Assembly: GCA_964019135.1 (NCBI GenBank)
Contig: OZ025248.1
Location: 51,143,670-51,207,669, forward strand
Length of the DNA stretch: 64,000 bases
Reading direction: 5' to 3'
Source: Arenicola marina
Taxonomy: Eukaryota > Annelida > Polychaeta > Arenicolidae
Below, piece by piece: positions 42,697 to 55,200 of the stretch. Position 1 is the stretch's first letter, and every line of letters begins with the position of its first letter. The position numbers and the translations under genes were made by a program. The notes below the pieces were generated by a model. That model was not told the DNA's origin. It made no database searches and was given only the letters and a program-made list of their open reading frames with translations.

Positions 42697-43593
42697 ATCT
42701 GAGACTGAAGTGTTTTTTTTTCTTCAAAATTGCAGCTCTTATACAGGGTTCCAACAGGTCAGGGAAAACAGGGAAAACGGGGAAAATGATGGAAAAAAAT
42801 TCCCTGCAGGGAAAAATCAGGGAATTTCATTTTCAAGCCAAAATCAGGGAAAAATCTGGGAATTTCAGAAACCAAGATTGCATTTTGGCCACTATTCAAT
42901 CCCAGTCACTACTAATATCTAGAAGGTTATGAATTCCTTGTCTTATATGGTTAATAATATCCCAATATATAAAGGGTTATGGGCCTGATCTTGTATAATT
43001 ATGCAATGGCATGTATGACAGAAGTTCTCTTGCTCTCATTTATGTTCACGCTTTAAGGCACTCACTGCATTAAGACCTGAATTTTGAAGAAAGAATTGTT
43101 TACATATCTATAATTAAAGACTGTGCTTTAAGCCCAAACGGATTTGAGCAACCTTCTCAGAGCTTTTTCCTAATTGTGGCTATGTCCACAGAATACAATT
43201 TGGCTTTTTTTGTTGTGTTGTACGAGGTGTGTTGCATTTAAATGCATTCCAACCAGAAATATTGCAGTTGTCAGGGTTACCAGACAATTTTATTTTTAGA
43301 TGACGTAAGAGACAAGTAAAATATATAATTTTGTCCTGCGAATTGTAAGGATGTGGTTATAACTGTGTGCCAACTAAGTAAGTCAAGAATCCCGCTATGT
43401 TCCTCGCATTTCTCTGCTGTGGGTGATTCGTGTGGTACAAACTTTGTTCCCGAGCAAAACATCGCATTCCTCCTTGAACTACGTTATGAGACTTACCCTG
43501 ATGAATTCTAATTGATCTGGCGGTCTGTAAACAATGAAGAGTGTCCATTATTGCTCACACACATAATCCTTAATAATAATCCAACAAGAGGGC

Positions 43594-43852
43594 GGGGCCG
43601 GCGCGACAGCTCAGTGGGCTAGAGCGCTCACATTGAGTGCTCTTGCCACCTGAGAGCCTAACGGCGCGTGGATCGGTGGTTCGAGCCCTGCTGTGGCCAT
43701 GTCTGTGTGGTCGCAGGATAAAGATCCCATGTCCTTCTTCGTAAAGAGTAGGGGGTTACCCCCGGGGACATGGCTCCACTCTCCCTTCCTTCTCCCATTG
43801 ACGCGATATGACCAAAAGTGGTTAAAACGTCCTGAATAACCAACCAACCAAA
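43594..43852 (+). mobile_element. tRNA-derived SINE, copy B
   Basis: GGGGCCGGCGCGACAGCTCA start, A-box-like CAGCTCAGTGGGCTAGAGCG, B box GGTTCGAGCCC, and body ending GTGGTTAAAACGTCCTGAAT with ACCAACCAACC. Flanked by AAGAGGGC on both sides (43586-43593 and 43853-43860), an 8-bp target-site duplication. Confidence 0.92.
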
Positions 43853-43924
43853 AAGAGGGCTAAATGAGACACTGACACCCGCGGGGGGTTCTTAATACAC
43901 TGCTATAGGCAGCGGGGGGCGGAG

Positions 43925-43985
43925 TGGGGGGGGGGGTCCGCGGTAAAGTCCCCTTTTCATCGCCAAAATCCGCACGGAAGGGGTA
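43925..43985. repeat. Poly-G tract and degenerate CGCCAAAATCCG repeat
   Basis: A run of G with one interruption is followed by a phrase like that at 8190-8310 (TCGCCAAAATCCG-ACGG). Probably remains of a dispersed repeat. Confidence 0.4.
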
Positions 43986-44319
43986 TTTTTCATGCAGAAA
44001 CCCGCTCTGTGAACGCACATTTTCAGCACCCCCTCCCCAGGCGCAGGTTTTAGAATATCCGCATCAAATCAAGTGCATCAAATCAAGTGCATTCGTTCGC
44101 ATATGTATATTTCCCTAGCAAAAATACACTTTAAAGGTTCTCGATGGCCGTGTTTAATTTTACAGGTACATTCCTTTACCACCAAGATATGTCTATTGCA
44201 ATAAATAAAGTCTGAAGTATTAAGGAAAACTGATCCGTCATAAAAACCTAACATAATTTCATTCTTCGATGTAATTGTCTCATCAACCAACTTTTTTTTA
44301 TATTGTTTTTGACATCGTC

Positions 44320-45243
44320 CCGTTATTCTTTAACCACGTTGCATTTATAAAAGTAATTTATGGTGCTGTCTGGCTCATTGCATACGTTACATAGATTTGA
44401 CTGAGACGTTTTCCTTCTGTGTAGCTGACTATTAGTTAGATAAATTATATGGAGTATTTTCCATTGCAGCGAAATCAACTGCGTTTCCTTGATGACCAGG
44501 CAAGCTTCCAAATTTGTCTGAGCTGGTTGATATTCTGGTTCTTCGATATAGAGCTCAACATCTTATTTGAAAAAAAAACAGTTGAACTATCCCAATTGAC
44601 ATTAAAGTTGACTTTCCTTCAATAGACCGCAATCCTCCCCGCACGACAATTAACTCGAAATGAGTTAGCGGACAGTCGGTTACCTTCTGATATAATTTAA
44701 CGTAGTCAAGTGATCCGGATCCCTTAACAATGTCACTAACAAATATGATTCCACATTTTATCCAATGCTTCATATACAGTGGCATACCTTGGTATAATAA
44801 TAAATCGTTATTCCATAATATTTGAGCAGATGAGGAAATTGTATCGTTCGTTACATTATCGTCACCGAGGCAGTTGTCCAACCACAATCTTAAGTAATTC
44901 ATTTCAGAAAATGATGGGAATTTATTCGGCACACCTCTTAGCTGGCCAAATGAGACTCTACTTTTAAACACTAATAACCCAAGACATATGTAAGAGTAAT
45001 TATATAAAGGAATAACGCTCCAGATGGAATTGTTTGTGGAGTTTTTTTGTTCATCAATTTACATGCAAACGCAACTTGAAAGTGAATCATGTTAAACATC
45101 TTGAGTCCACCATTATCTAGGTCCTGAATAAGGACGTCTCCCCTGACATGTTCTTTAATAATTTTCAGACCGTCCTCAGTAAAACAATTGTCTTTACTCC
45201 AAATGAATTTTAAACATATAATAATTGCGATGTTGAAGGTCAC
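44320..45243 (-). mobile_element. Tx1/L1-type LINE fragment (C-terminal RT region)
   Basis: Minus-strand pieces in order: FIWSKDNCFTEDGLKIIKEH with GGLKMFNMIHFQVAFACK (45243-44971), ILWNNDLLLYQG with WIKCGIIFVSDIVKGSG and a C-terminal FELIVVRGG (44971-44555), then WKILHIIYLTNSQLHRRK with CNVCNEPDSTINYFYKC (44511-44323). This order and the Cys-x2-Cys...Cys ending are typical of the region after reverse transcriptase in the L1/Tx1 group. The fragment is 5'-truncated, lies in more than one frame and has at least one stop, so it is dead. Confidence 0.75.
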
Positions 45244-45334
45244 ATGCTTTTTGATTACTCAGGGAAAGTTTCAATGACTCAGGGAGAGTTCAGGGAATTT
45301 GTTTTTGTGTTTTCTGTGGGAACCCTGTTATACT

Positions 45335-45774
45335 ATAGGTATATTCCAGTTAATATTGAAAGTGTTTAAGCAAAATTGCAGCTACATAAATTCCAGTTAA
45401 AAATTGAAAGTGTGAAAATTAAATTGCAGCTCGATATCTTCCAGCTGATATCAAAAATGTTAATTAACCTCCATATACTTTGCCACGCCTGTAGTAATGT
45501 AGTGCCCCCCACCCCCTACCCCTCACCCCCGGGGGGAGGGGGGAGGGGCACCGCGGTCTGGATCTGCTCATGTTTTACGGTAGTCCAGCCACACTATATA
45601 GACTCCGTGTGGCCACATATCCAAGTTGTGAGCGGACCGCGCCTAATTTGTTGAACTAATTTTACAGATATATGACTATATATGAAACTCGACTTATTAA
45701 GATAGGAGACCGCCTTCTTACTGGTAGAGATCGAGTGCGTGGTGGTCATTTTAACCTTAGATTTCCGCGTACCT
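45335..45774. other. Right part of split tandem repeat, G/C-run and flank
   Basis: 45335-45465 continues the AAAATTGCAGCTC repeat broken by insertions. 45505-45550 is a C/G-rich low-complexity tract. The remainder to 45774 is unassigned. Confidence 0.5.
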
Positions 45775-46026
45775 GGGGCCGTATTCATAATCGCCACTTA
45801 GGCTACAACACTAGACTTAGCGCTAAGTCGAAGATTTGTCGAGCGATTATCGGGTTTAAATTGCATAAGTAGTCACCCAAAAAGTGGATTTTCTGAATTA
45901 AGAAAGTGCTAAAATCATATTGAAGAGGATTTCTTAATCATGAGCACCACCACAAAGAGCTGATGAGGCTAAGACGAAAATGCACTTTTCGTGCGTAACT
46001 TACGAGGGGATTATGAATACGGCCCC
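45775..46026. mobile_element. 252-bp MITE with GGGGCCGTATTCATAATC termini
   Basis: Perfect 18-bp inverted repeats at 45775-45792 and 46009-46026. The interior keeps partial inverted symmetry (GCCACTTAGGC; GATGAGGCTAAG). No transposase. It lies 265 bp upstream of the ALDH16A1 start codon, so within its likely promoter. Confidence 0.85.
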
Positions 46027-46290
46027 TGATTACTGCGCTTTGATTGACTTTCGTTCGCTCACCAAGCCTCTGCACCAGGCCCGGGATACACGACGCCTCA
46101 CAAACCGTGGCGCGAAAAAAATTCACTCTCTGTCCTCGACTTTGTGCATCGCCAGGGTGAGGGAAAAAAGGATCAGAGCGCCACCTAGCGAATGCAGGTG
46201 CGCTAAAACCCACTTGAGTGGCCCGCTTGCAGACGACGAGCAAGAGACCTGTATCTGGGTTGTCGCCCCATTTGTGAACGGATCGCTAAC
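46027..46290 (+). promoter_or_regulatory. Probable ALDH16A1 5' UTR/promoter
   Basis: CpG-containing DNA between the MITE and the start codon. No TATA box is evident. The assignment rests only on position. Confidence 0.35.
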
Positions 46291-49200
46291 ATGTCGGGTA
46301 CAACGCCAGCACAGGCTGCAAACGCAGACGATGTGGCCAGCATCTTCGAAAGTCTGTCATACGGGCCGGCCCCGGAGGCTCCCAACGTTGTGCAGGTGAG
46401 AGACTGACAAAAGTTTTATCTCACGTTATAACCTGTATTTAGGATAGGCCTATGTAATTATATATACGTCCAAAGTAGTCCTGCGAGCAAGCCGCTGTGG
46501 CTACCGTCAACATTGCGCGACTGGACCCATATCAGAGCGGACTACGTTACATCTATGGAACTAACGTTACTGGCAAAGGTACAGGCACAGTAATCAGTGG
46601 AGGTGGAAGGCTGGGGGTGTGGGGGGGGGGGGGGGTGGGGAGCCCCCCCCCAGCCCCTGGGCTTCCCCCTCCACTGATTTACCCCTTCCTCCCCAGCCTC
46701 CAGCCCCCTCCACTGATTTACTGTGCCTGTGAGCAAAGGTAGGGCCCCTGAGGCGGGGTAGCCATGTCGCATGTCAATTTTTAAAAAAAAGGTCCATGTC
46801 GTATGTTGATTTTAAGAAAAGGTCCATGTCACGTGTCGATTTTAAGAAAAGTTCCATGTCGCGTGTTGCTAAGTCTTATGTCGCATATTGATTCTAAGAC
46901 AACCCCAATATCGCGTTGTCAATTTTAAAAATCGCCGTGTCGCAGTGTCGAAAAAGCCCCTCTGTAGCCCTAAAGGTGTCTGAAATGTGTGTAGTGGTCT
47001 TGTGAAGGGTCCCAAATAATTCCGACCACTGAGACTGCTTACTTACATGGTGGACTGACTTTAAGAAGTGTTATCAACAGTATCAATGGTATCAATACTA
47101 TCATGCAACGACAGTAAACACAGCCATGAGCCAGGTGAAGTTTCAGGATTGGCTCTCTGGACTATGGTGGTAGTGAATCCCATATATGTCATCTTCATGG
47201 TCATAGCCAGAGAATACATAGATATTAGCCTGAAAACAAGAAAACTTGTTTTCAGGCCACTGGGATATGTGTGTTTAGAATGCATTGACAAAAACATGAC
47301 TGGTAACATTCTCTGTACGCTCCAGTGGCCTCTTTTGCTACTACACTTAAATTACTTATATTTTGCTGCCCTGGATCGAGGAGTGGGGATGGAGGGGATT
47401 AGGGGATAACCCCCTTTGGGAACTTGAGCATACACTGTAAAAACTCTGCATTGCAAGGGGGGGATAGGTTTAAACACTGCCCTAAATCAAGGAGATGTCA
47501 AGGACTGTTTCAATACCCCCACTCCCTGCCTCCCCCCGCTCCAACCCAAACCCCCCAGTTGTTGATGGACATGCTCCTGCAGACATTTTCAATTCCCACC
47601 CTCCCTCCCAGTTGCAATCCAGAGCAAAGAGCCCCCCACCCCCACCCCACCCCACCTCCTAGTTGCAAGCCCCTGTTTTCAAATTCCTAGCTCCACCCCT
47701 GACCCTTGTGTAGAGGTTTTCATTAAACATAGACCTCCATTTAGGTAAGAATTAGGTAAGTTACTCGAGTGTTTTGATGTAGGCCTATATTGCATAATGG
47801 TTTATTTTACTGAAAACTTGATTTTCATATTTAATATTAGTATCATAACATCATTGTCTTAGAAACCTTGCCTATAGACATAACATTCATATGATTAAGA
47901 TAACACTTATGAGACATTTGCTTTTGATCATTAACCCTTCATTTTAGTTTCGTTATCTGTTTATATTATTGATATTTCCCTATATTTATATCTTAAAATG
48001 TGAAAATATAAATGAATGTCATTCAATAATTACATAGATACAACACCTGGAGGTATAACTTACATTCTTAAACACTGAAATTACCCTCATAACATGCATC
48101 GATTCAAAAGTTATTTTTTGCAACTGCAAAGGTGACTTCAAGCGGAGTCTCAGGCAAACAGGGTTGACATGTCTTTATCTAGACCTAACAAAATATATGG
48201 GACTGGGGTAAGTAAACGACCCACCTCCTCCCTCCACTATATATAAATCAGACATATGAACGGCGCTGAAACATGGCGAAAGCTAGCTATAGGGTCGACA
48301 ACCGAAGTTTTAGTTAGGGGGTCGACTGTACTTTCATGACGGCCATAGGAAGGCCTACCTACACACGTTTGGTCACTTGAGGAAAATGCTTCGGTGTAAG
48401 TCGACCACTTCTTATCAAACTTAGTCGATGACCCCTTGCGCTGGCAATATCGCATAAATTTAGATTTGACCACCGCCCCCCCCCCTCGCCCTCTGCGTGC
48501 TGTATGTGTGAAATCACGAGGCTCGAGGGATCGGGGTACTGCCGTGGACGGCACTCACCCTGTGTGGCGTTATCTTCAGATGTATTGCGGGCAACTTTTA
48601 ACGCTCTAAATAACGTCCTCAAGCCGAGCTTGGATGTTTTTGTCCGGCCTGCGGTCGCCCGATGTTGGTACGCTAGGTGAAGTGTTAAAAGTCAAACCTC
48701 CTTAATTATTGCAGTAAGTGTCGCCCCCTGGTGTCTGCCCTAGCTTTATTCCTTAATGGGTACCGGGTTCGGTGGGATGTCGATCCTGTGATCTGTGAAA
48801 TGATCCATACATGGGTAGACGTTATTAAGATTCCCTGTCCCCGTTTTTTTCCCTCGCTAAGATATATTTGTAATGCTTATCCCGACGCGTTTCATGTTCT
48901 TCTGCTGTGCACCAGGGGCGCACCATTTCATATCCGGAAGCGGGGGCTAGCAAATAAATTACCAAGCAATTTTTTTATTTTTCACAAATTTATTGACATT
49001 TTTTTTTTTTTTGTATCTTTGTCATCAAATTATTTATAGCCTGCTAATTCCATTCGAAATGTATTTATACAGTGTCAAACATTTTTTCTTTTGAATTATG
49101 AAAGCAAGTTATTTTTTTTGTAGCATATAAAAAGAATTTGGGGGAACATTTTCTTCCCCCAACTAGTCACAACAAACTATTTTTTCAAATATGTTCTAGC

Positions 49201-52200
49201 CCCCCCCCCCCCACTGATATGAAATGGTGCGCCCCTTATGACCTTGTAAGCCTGACAGCCGTGAAGCCAGCCCCTGGATTTTTAGTTAACCCTATAATTG
49301 CCGGATCCATGGGGTCAGGGGATCCGAATCCGGAGTAATGAGCCTTCGAGTCTCTAAGTTAGTAATACGTCTTCGATACATATCATAGCCGGGGCGGATT
49401 GAGGAATTTGCTAAGGGAGGGGGGGGTTACTCTTGGAAAAAATTCTCAAGAGGGGGGGGGGGTTGCAACCCCCCTAACCTCCCCCTCCACCCCCCTAGAT
49501 CTGCCCCTGCTTGGTAGGATCGTGTCATCTGATTGATCTCACAACGTATACATATAATTGTACTACTTGCAGTTCAACCATAGCGGCCCTCTCGATGTGG
49601 CCAATCGTTGGTCGACCCCTTAGCTTGTTGATATCGTTGGCTGACCCCTTGATTTGGTAATATCGTTAGCTGCTGTTCAAGCAACGAATTCTGGACCGCC
49701 AGTGGTTGCACTTCGATTCCCACTGGTGCTGCCCGTCTTTGACCAAATTACCGATTTTTGATCATTATGCCAAGGGGTTTCTTTGCTTAAGTTAAGCCGT
49801 GTGTGGGCGCATTCCATCCGAGCAAAGCTCGTCTCTTGTGTGGCTATCGAAAGTACACCCGACAAAGCTGAGTGCGTTTTGAGTTAGCTACCCGTAGATC
49901 CCGCTGTATAGGTATAACTTTTTAACATAAGTGGTAGAATGAGTGTCGATATGCGTACCTTGCCGAGTACCAAGGCAGGTGAGGGACCCGCATGCTAACT
50001 GCGGGCTGTCAACAGGACCTAGCGTTTATAGTGGTTGGGCATCGCGTTCATGTGGGCCTGTCTCAACTGTATTGTGGATGGCGCAAGCAGACATTTGTCA
50101 CAGAGAATAAAGGGTTATCAGCTGTGAATCATTATAAGTATCTAGTCCGATATACTGTATATATATGTACCATGTCATTGCGGTATCGGCCCCATGTTGT
50201 ATCGTTATCAAAGTACTCACCACTCGTCGGCACAATTAAAATTGCTTTAGGATAAAATAGATCCTTAACGGGAGGCACAGGTTAATTACCCGTATCGACT
50301 GAATAAAGACTCTACACCTAGTGAATGGAAAGGGGCATTTAGTTTGGCGATCAGTGTTTGTGTGTGTTATCTATCGCAATAAAGCCTTAAACGGCACGAG
50401 GTTCAAAACCAGCAAAGCTGCGCCATTATGTACGCATATACATGTATATACGACATACTCCTGACCCATTATCCATAGCGCAGCTAAAGCAGACAGTGAC
50501 ACTGGTAACGGTTCGATGAACAGACCCTTCAGTGCTATTTATCAGCACTCGAAGCTGGAAATATTAAAAAAGAACCCACCGTTCTATATGGACAATTTCA
50601 CGTGGCGAAAGGGTGGGGGTGGTCGTTTTTGGGGGTATGGGAGCCAGCACGTACCCTACTGCCCTCCATGCATTGACCATTTAACTGAGTGACTTTCTCA
50701 GGCCGTTCTGATGTGTAGAAGGTATATGCCACTATAGCAGGCATTGGAGTAGGCCTACTGGTAATCAGTTATTCTACTCGATTTAAATTTGTTACTCGTA
50801 ATCGACTCATTGTTTAGATTATATGTTCTGCACAATGTAAAGAATATGGGAGAAAATGAGATTGAACCTCAACTTTTTTAAATACCTTTGATATCATTGA
50901 GGTCGCAAGGCGTCATATTATACACACGTACGAGTTACCATTGTAAAGCACGTGTCCTTTGAGGGGTCTGTCTTTTTAAGTCTGGGTACTTCAACTTGAC
51001 TAACTAACTCCACTCTCGCCTGACCGGTTAGTATTCTGTGTACACACACTTGTCCTTAAGGACGTGTGGTGACTGGTGTATGGGGCCTATAGCTGGGCGG
51101 GCACACCGGGGCGGGTAACCATGTCAAGTGTAGAGGATCAAAACACTTCATCTTAGCTAACGGACAACGTCCGTGAAATTGGTGGATTGATTAAAGTGGT
51201 TTGTAAGAGAGGGTGTACGGAGGAAAGGACACACATGTGTATGGTAAATAGGTAGGTCTATTTAGGTTGGGGAGGGGGCGTGGAAAGGGTCAGATAGACC
51301 TATAGAGGTATCTTTTCCAGATTCTTTGCAATCGTATGTGCCTGCGTGCCTAGTTTCTAGCATCAAGAGGGGCCGGCGCGACAGCTCAGTGGGCTAGAGC
51401 GCTCGCATTGAGTGCTCTGGTCACCTGAGAGCCTAACGGCACGTGGGTCGGTGGTTCGAGCCCTGCTGTGGCCATGTCTGTGTGGTGGTAGGATAAAGAT
51501 CCCATGTCTTTCTTCGTAAAGAGTAGGCGGTTACCCCCTCGGGGACAAAGCTCCACCCTCCCTTCCTTCTCCCATTGACGTGATATGACCAAAAGTGGTT
51601 AAAGCGTCCTGAATAACCGACCAACCAACCTAGCATCAAGAACCCTCAATATTACGTCCTGGTTAGGATCTAAAAGCAGTATGATAGGCCATGCTAAAAA
51701 CTGCGGTGTGTCCGGTTCCCTAACCGGTCGTAATAATTCGATAGCCCTACTGGTGATTTAGGCGCTAACCATTGCTTTTCTTTCTGATATGATATAACTT
51801 TCTACGATTTTAGGCTTGGCTAGATGACCATAACAGGAACTTCGGTCATTTCATCAACAACAAATGGGTGCTTCCCGAGGGACGCGGTTCCTATGAGACT
51901 AAGAACCCGGCAACAGGTGAGTGACCAGTGACGGGGGTATGGGGGGATGACGTGTCCCCGGTCAATGGTTCAACCCGCGGCCACATCGTTGGACCTGTAG
52001 CTCAAAATGGTGTTTGTTGACAGCATGGAATTAGCATCTTAGCACACCACCAATCTAGTCCCACGAGCAAGCCGCTCTCGTCTGAGCCACCTGGAGTTGT
52101 TGTAACATAGACGAATGATATAACTGGAACTCAAACAGTGAGAAAAGCACGAGATTTTCTATTATATGTTACTTACAAATTGTGAGTTGTGAGAGGGCTG

Positions 52201-55200
52201 ACGTTGGGGGTGGGGGGGGGGCGGGCGGGCGCGCGGGAGCGGTCGCGGTGGAGGGGAGGAGCGAGGCGGAGGGACTAGTTTTATTTTTGACATGTATGGC
52301 AATTCAAAAGACTACAATGGTCAGAATAATTGCTTATGATATTATCTTTGATATACTTTGAGAATTCTATCAGGCTGTGCGTATTGATCTTATCTAAAAT
52401 TATTGCAGGTTCGGTATTTACAATTTCAATTAGGCAATGTCTAATGCATTTGTTCGCATAATCATGGTAAACTCTACTTGGATGAGCATAATCCTTATAT
52501 CTTGTATTATGTGATTGTATTTCGTAGGCACGTGTTATGGGGATCTGTGAGAAGTACGTGGGAAGATTATTATTTTTTAATTTATGATAGAACTTGAATT
52601 TTTGTAAACGGTGAATATCTTCCAGTTTTAGTAGGTTTAGCTGTTTGAAAAGGGGCTCGCTGTGAGCCTTAAAATTGCTCAGCGATATAATTCTTACTGC
52701 CCTTTTCTGTAGTTTATATATTCGTTCCCCACAGTAACCCCAAGCTAGTATGCCGTAGTTTATGTACGGGAGAATGAGGGAATTGTATATAGTTAAACGA
52801 GTGTATTTAGGCAGAGTATATTTGAGTCTATTCAATATTCCCAGGACCTTTGAGATTTTAATGCAGATCTTGTCAACATGACTATGCCACTTCATATTCT
52901 TGGTAATTGTTAAACCCAGCATGTTGAATTGATCTACGCATTCAACTTTTACATCATTTATTACAATATCTGGCAACTGCAGTTTCTTGCCAGGCATATG
53001 GAAGACCATGAATTTACTCTTACTAGGATTTAATGACAGTCTACTGGCATTTAACCATTTGCTTATATTACTTAGTTCATCGTTTAATAAGGCACTGGAG
53101 GATACTGATGTATCAGTTTGTACTGGGCTTAAGGTACCTATCAGAGTAGTGTCATCTGCATACAATATAAAATGAAAGAGGTCGCTGGCCGACGTGATAT
53201 CATTCATGTAAATGATAAAAAGAAGCGGACCCAGTATTGAACCTTGGGGGACTCCTGTTGTTAAATGGGCTAACTCGGAGCCATAGTTATCAATGTCAAC
53301 ATATTGTTTACGATCGGTTAAATAATTCTTTAGCACTTCTAGAGCCATGTCTCGTATGCCATAATAGCTCAATTTATAAATCAATATTTTGTGATCTATT
53401 GTGTCAAAGGCTTTAGATAGGTCTAGGAAAATATTGAACGGAGTTTTTCCATTATCCTTATATTGCATAGTTCGATCAATTAGTTCAAGATTAGCTAATT
53501 CTGTAGAATGTTTTAATCTAAATCCGTATTGACTATTATTGAAGAGATTATGTTGCTGGAAGTGTTTAAGAATTTGATTTGCTAATGCCTTTTCAAATAC
53601 CTTGGATATTGCTGGTAATAATGATATTGGTCTATAGTTGTTGAATGAAGTTACGTCACCAGTTTTATAAACGGAAGTTACTTTGGCTATCTTTAACTTA
53701 TCAGGAAAAGTCCCAGTTGTGAGTGTTTGATTAATTATAAGCGATAAGGTTCGAGTTAATTCTGGCTTAATCACTTTGAGAAGTTTAACCGAGATGCCGT
53801 CATGACCACAGCTGGGTTTGGGTTTCAGTTTATCAATTATATCTCCTATTTCGTTTGGATCGGTTAACGTAAAATGCAAGGTATCTGGGCTTGGGTTTTT
53901 TAAGTATGCCTTAAACTGGTCACCTGAGTTAGTAAGTTCTTCAGCAAGGTTAGAACAAATATTAGCAAAAAAATCATTAAATTTAGTGGCTATGTCTTGC
54001 TTAACAGAGATTGTTCTGCCATCTACCTTAAATATACCTAGGCCATTCCCTTTTGTCTTTTTGCGATTTAACATCTCTGTAAGTGCTGCCCAAGTTTGCT
54101 TGATATCGCTTTTACAGTTCTTTTTTCAGTGAGTCGTATCTACGAAAGTGGAGGCAAACTTGTACTCCCTTTTCTATTGCATTTAAATCACAGAATTACT
54201 CTCATAATTTTTATCAAGTGAGACATCGTTATACCTGCCAGTCTCTATTGCTAAAGAGTGACATGCGCAGTGAATATACAGCACCATTGACTTACATATT
54301 AATGTCTTACCGCGGAGTCCAGACTGACCTTGTGGGTTATAGCTTGACTTCAAAGGTGAACACATGTCGCAGTCTCCGAGTTCTGAACTCGAGAGTGATG
54401 AATTTACGATGGTAGTGTCTCAAGTGGTGATTTGAACTACTAAGGCGACATGAACAGGTGCTCGGCCGGTGTGTTATATTGTAGCTTTATACAGTCAGTG
54501 CTAAAAAAAAGTTTGATTTATTGAATGCGTGTCCTTATGCGTTATACGTTTTGTATGTGTTAAGTTACACCGGGGCACTAAATCTTAAGTCATAATCCAT
54601 TTTCTTCGCCCGACATCAATCAGTGGCATAACCCGTCATGTCATGATGGTAATGATCTAGGGTTAAGCAGGGCCGCAGGATGGGGCGGGGCTTGTGAAAT
54701 GTGGTGTGACCTTAGGATTTTAGGAACAAAATCGCCCGCCTTCCCCCCCTGTGGAATATCGAGGGGCGCCCCTTAGTATTGGGAAAGGTGCCTAAAGCGT
54801 CCTGACTATGCAACCAACCAACCCACCCTTAGTATTGGGAAAGGTGGTTAAAGCGTCCTGACTATACAACCAACCTACCCACCCTTTGTATTGGGAAAGG
54901 TGGTTAAAGCGTCCTGACTATACAACCAACCTACCCACCCTTTGTATTGGGAAAGGTGGTTAAAGCGTCCTGACTATACAACCAACCTACCCACCCTTAG
55001 TATTGGGAAAGGTGGTTAAAGCGTCCTGACTATACAACCAACCTACCCACCCTTAGTATTGGGAAAGGTGGTTAAAGCGTCCTGACTATACAACCAACCT
55101 ACCCACCCTTAGTATTGGGAAAGGTGGTTAAAGCGTCCTGACTATACAACCAACCTACCCACCCTTAGTATTGGGAAAGGTGGTTAAAGCGTCCTGACTA

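Larger units (their letters stand above)
42744..45327. mobile_element. hAT-like element with CAGGGTTCC termini, carrying nested insertions
   Basis: The left end CAGGGTTCCAACAGG and the complement of the right end CAGGGTTCCCACAGA match at 13 of 15 positions. Both ends carry the characteristic AGGGAAAA-CAGGGAATTT-type subterminal repeats. These ends suit the hAT superfamily, but a clear 8-bp target duplication is not visible. The 2.6-kb interior holds SINE copy B (43594-43852) and a LINE fragment (44320-45243). No hAT transposase is recognised. Confidence 0.65.
46396..51368 (+). other. ALDH16A1 intron 1, left and central part
   Basis: A 5.4-kb intron. It holds an inverted-repeat block (46580-46735), a 30-bp tandem repeat (46762-46960), a MITE (48914-49236), G/C-rich low-complexity stretches (about 47630-47665, 48474-48486, 49200-49213, 49419-49490) and SINE copy C. 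Open frames at 47068-47409 and 48731-49039 show no domain I recognise. Confidence 0.5.

Noticed and set aside
47061-47409. Possible membrane-protein exon in ALDH16A1 intron 1
   Set aside because: Hydrophobic text without family resemblance or suitable splice sites; both strands are open over the same stretch.
52281-54074. Host gene of 597 codons
   Set aside because: It is a LINE reverse transcriptase with YADD and [11 protein letters not shown] motifs, antisense in an intron.
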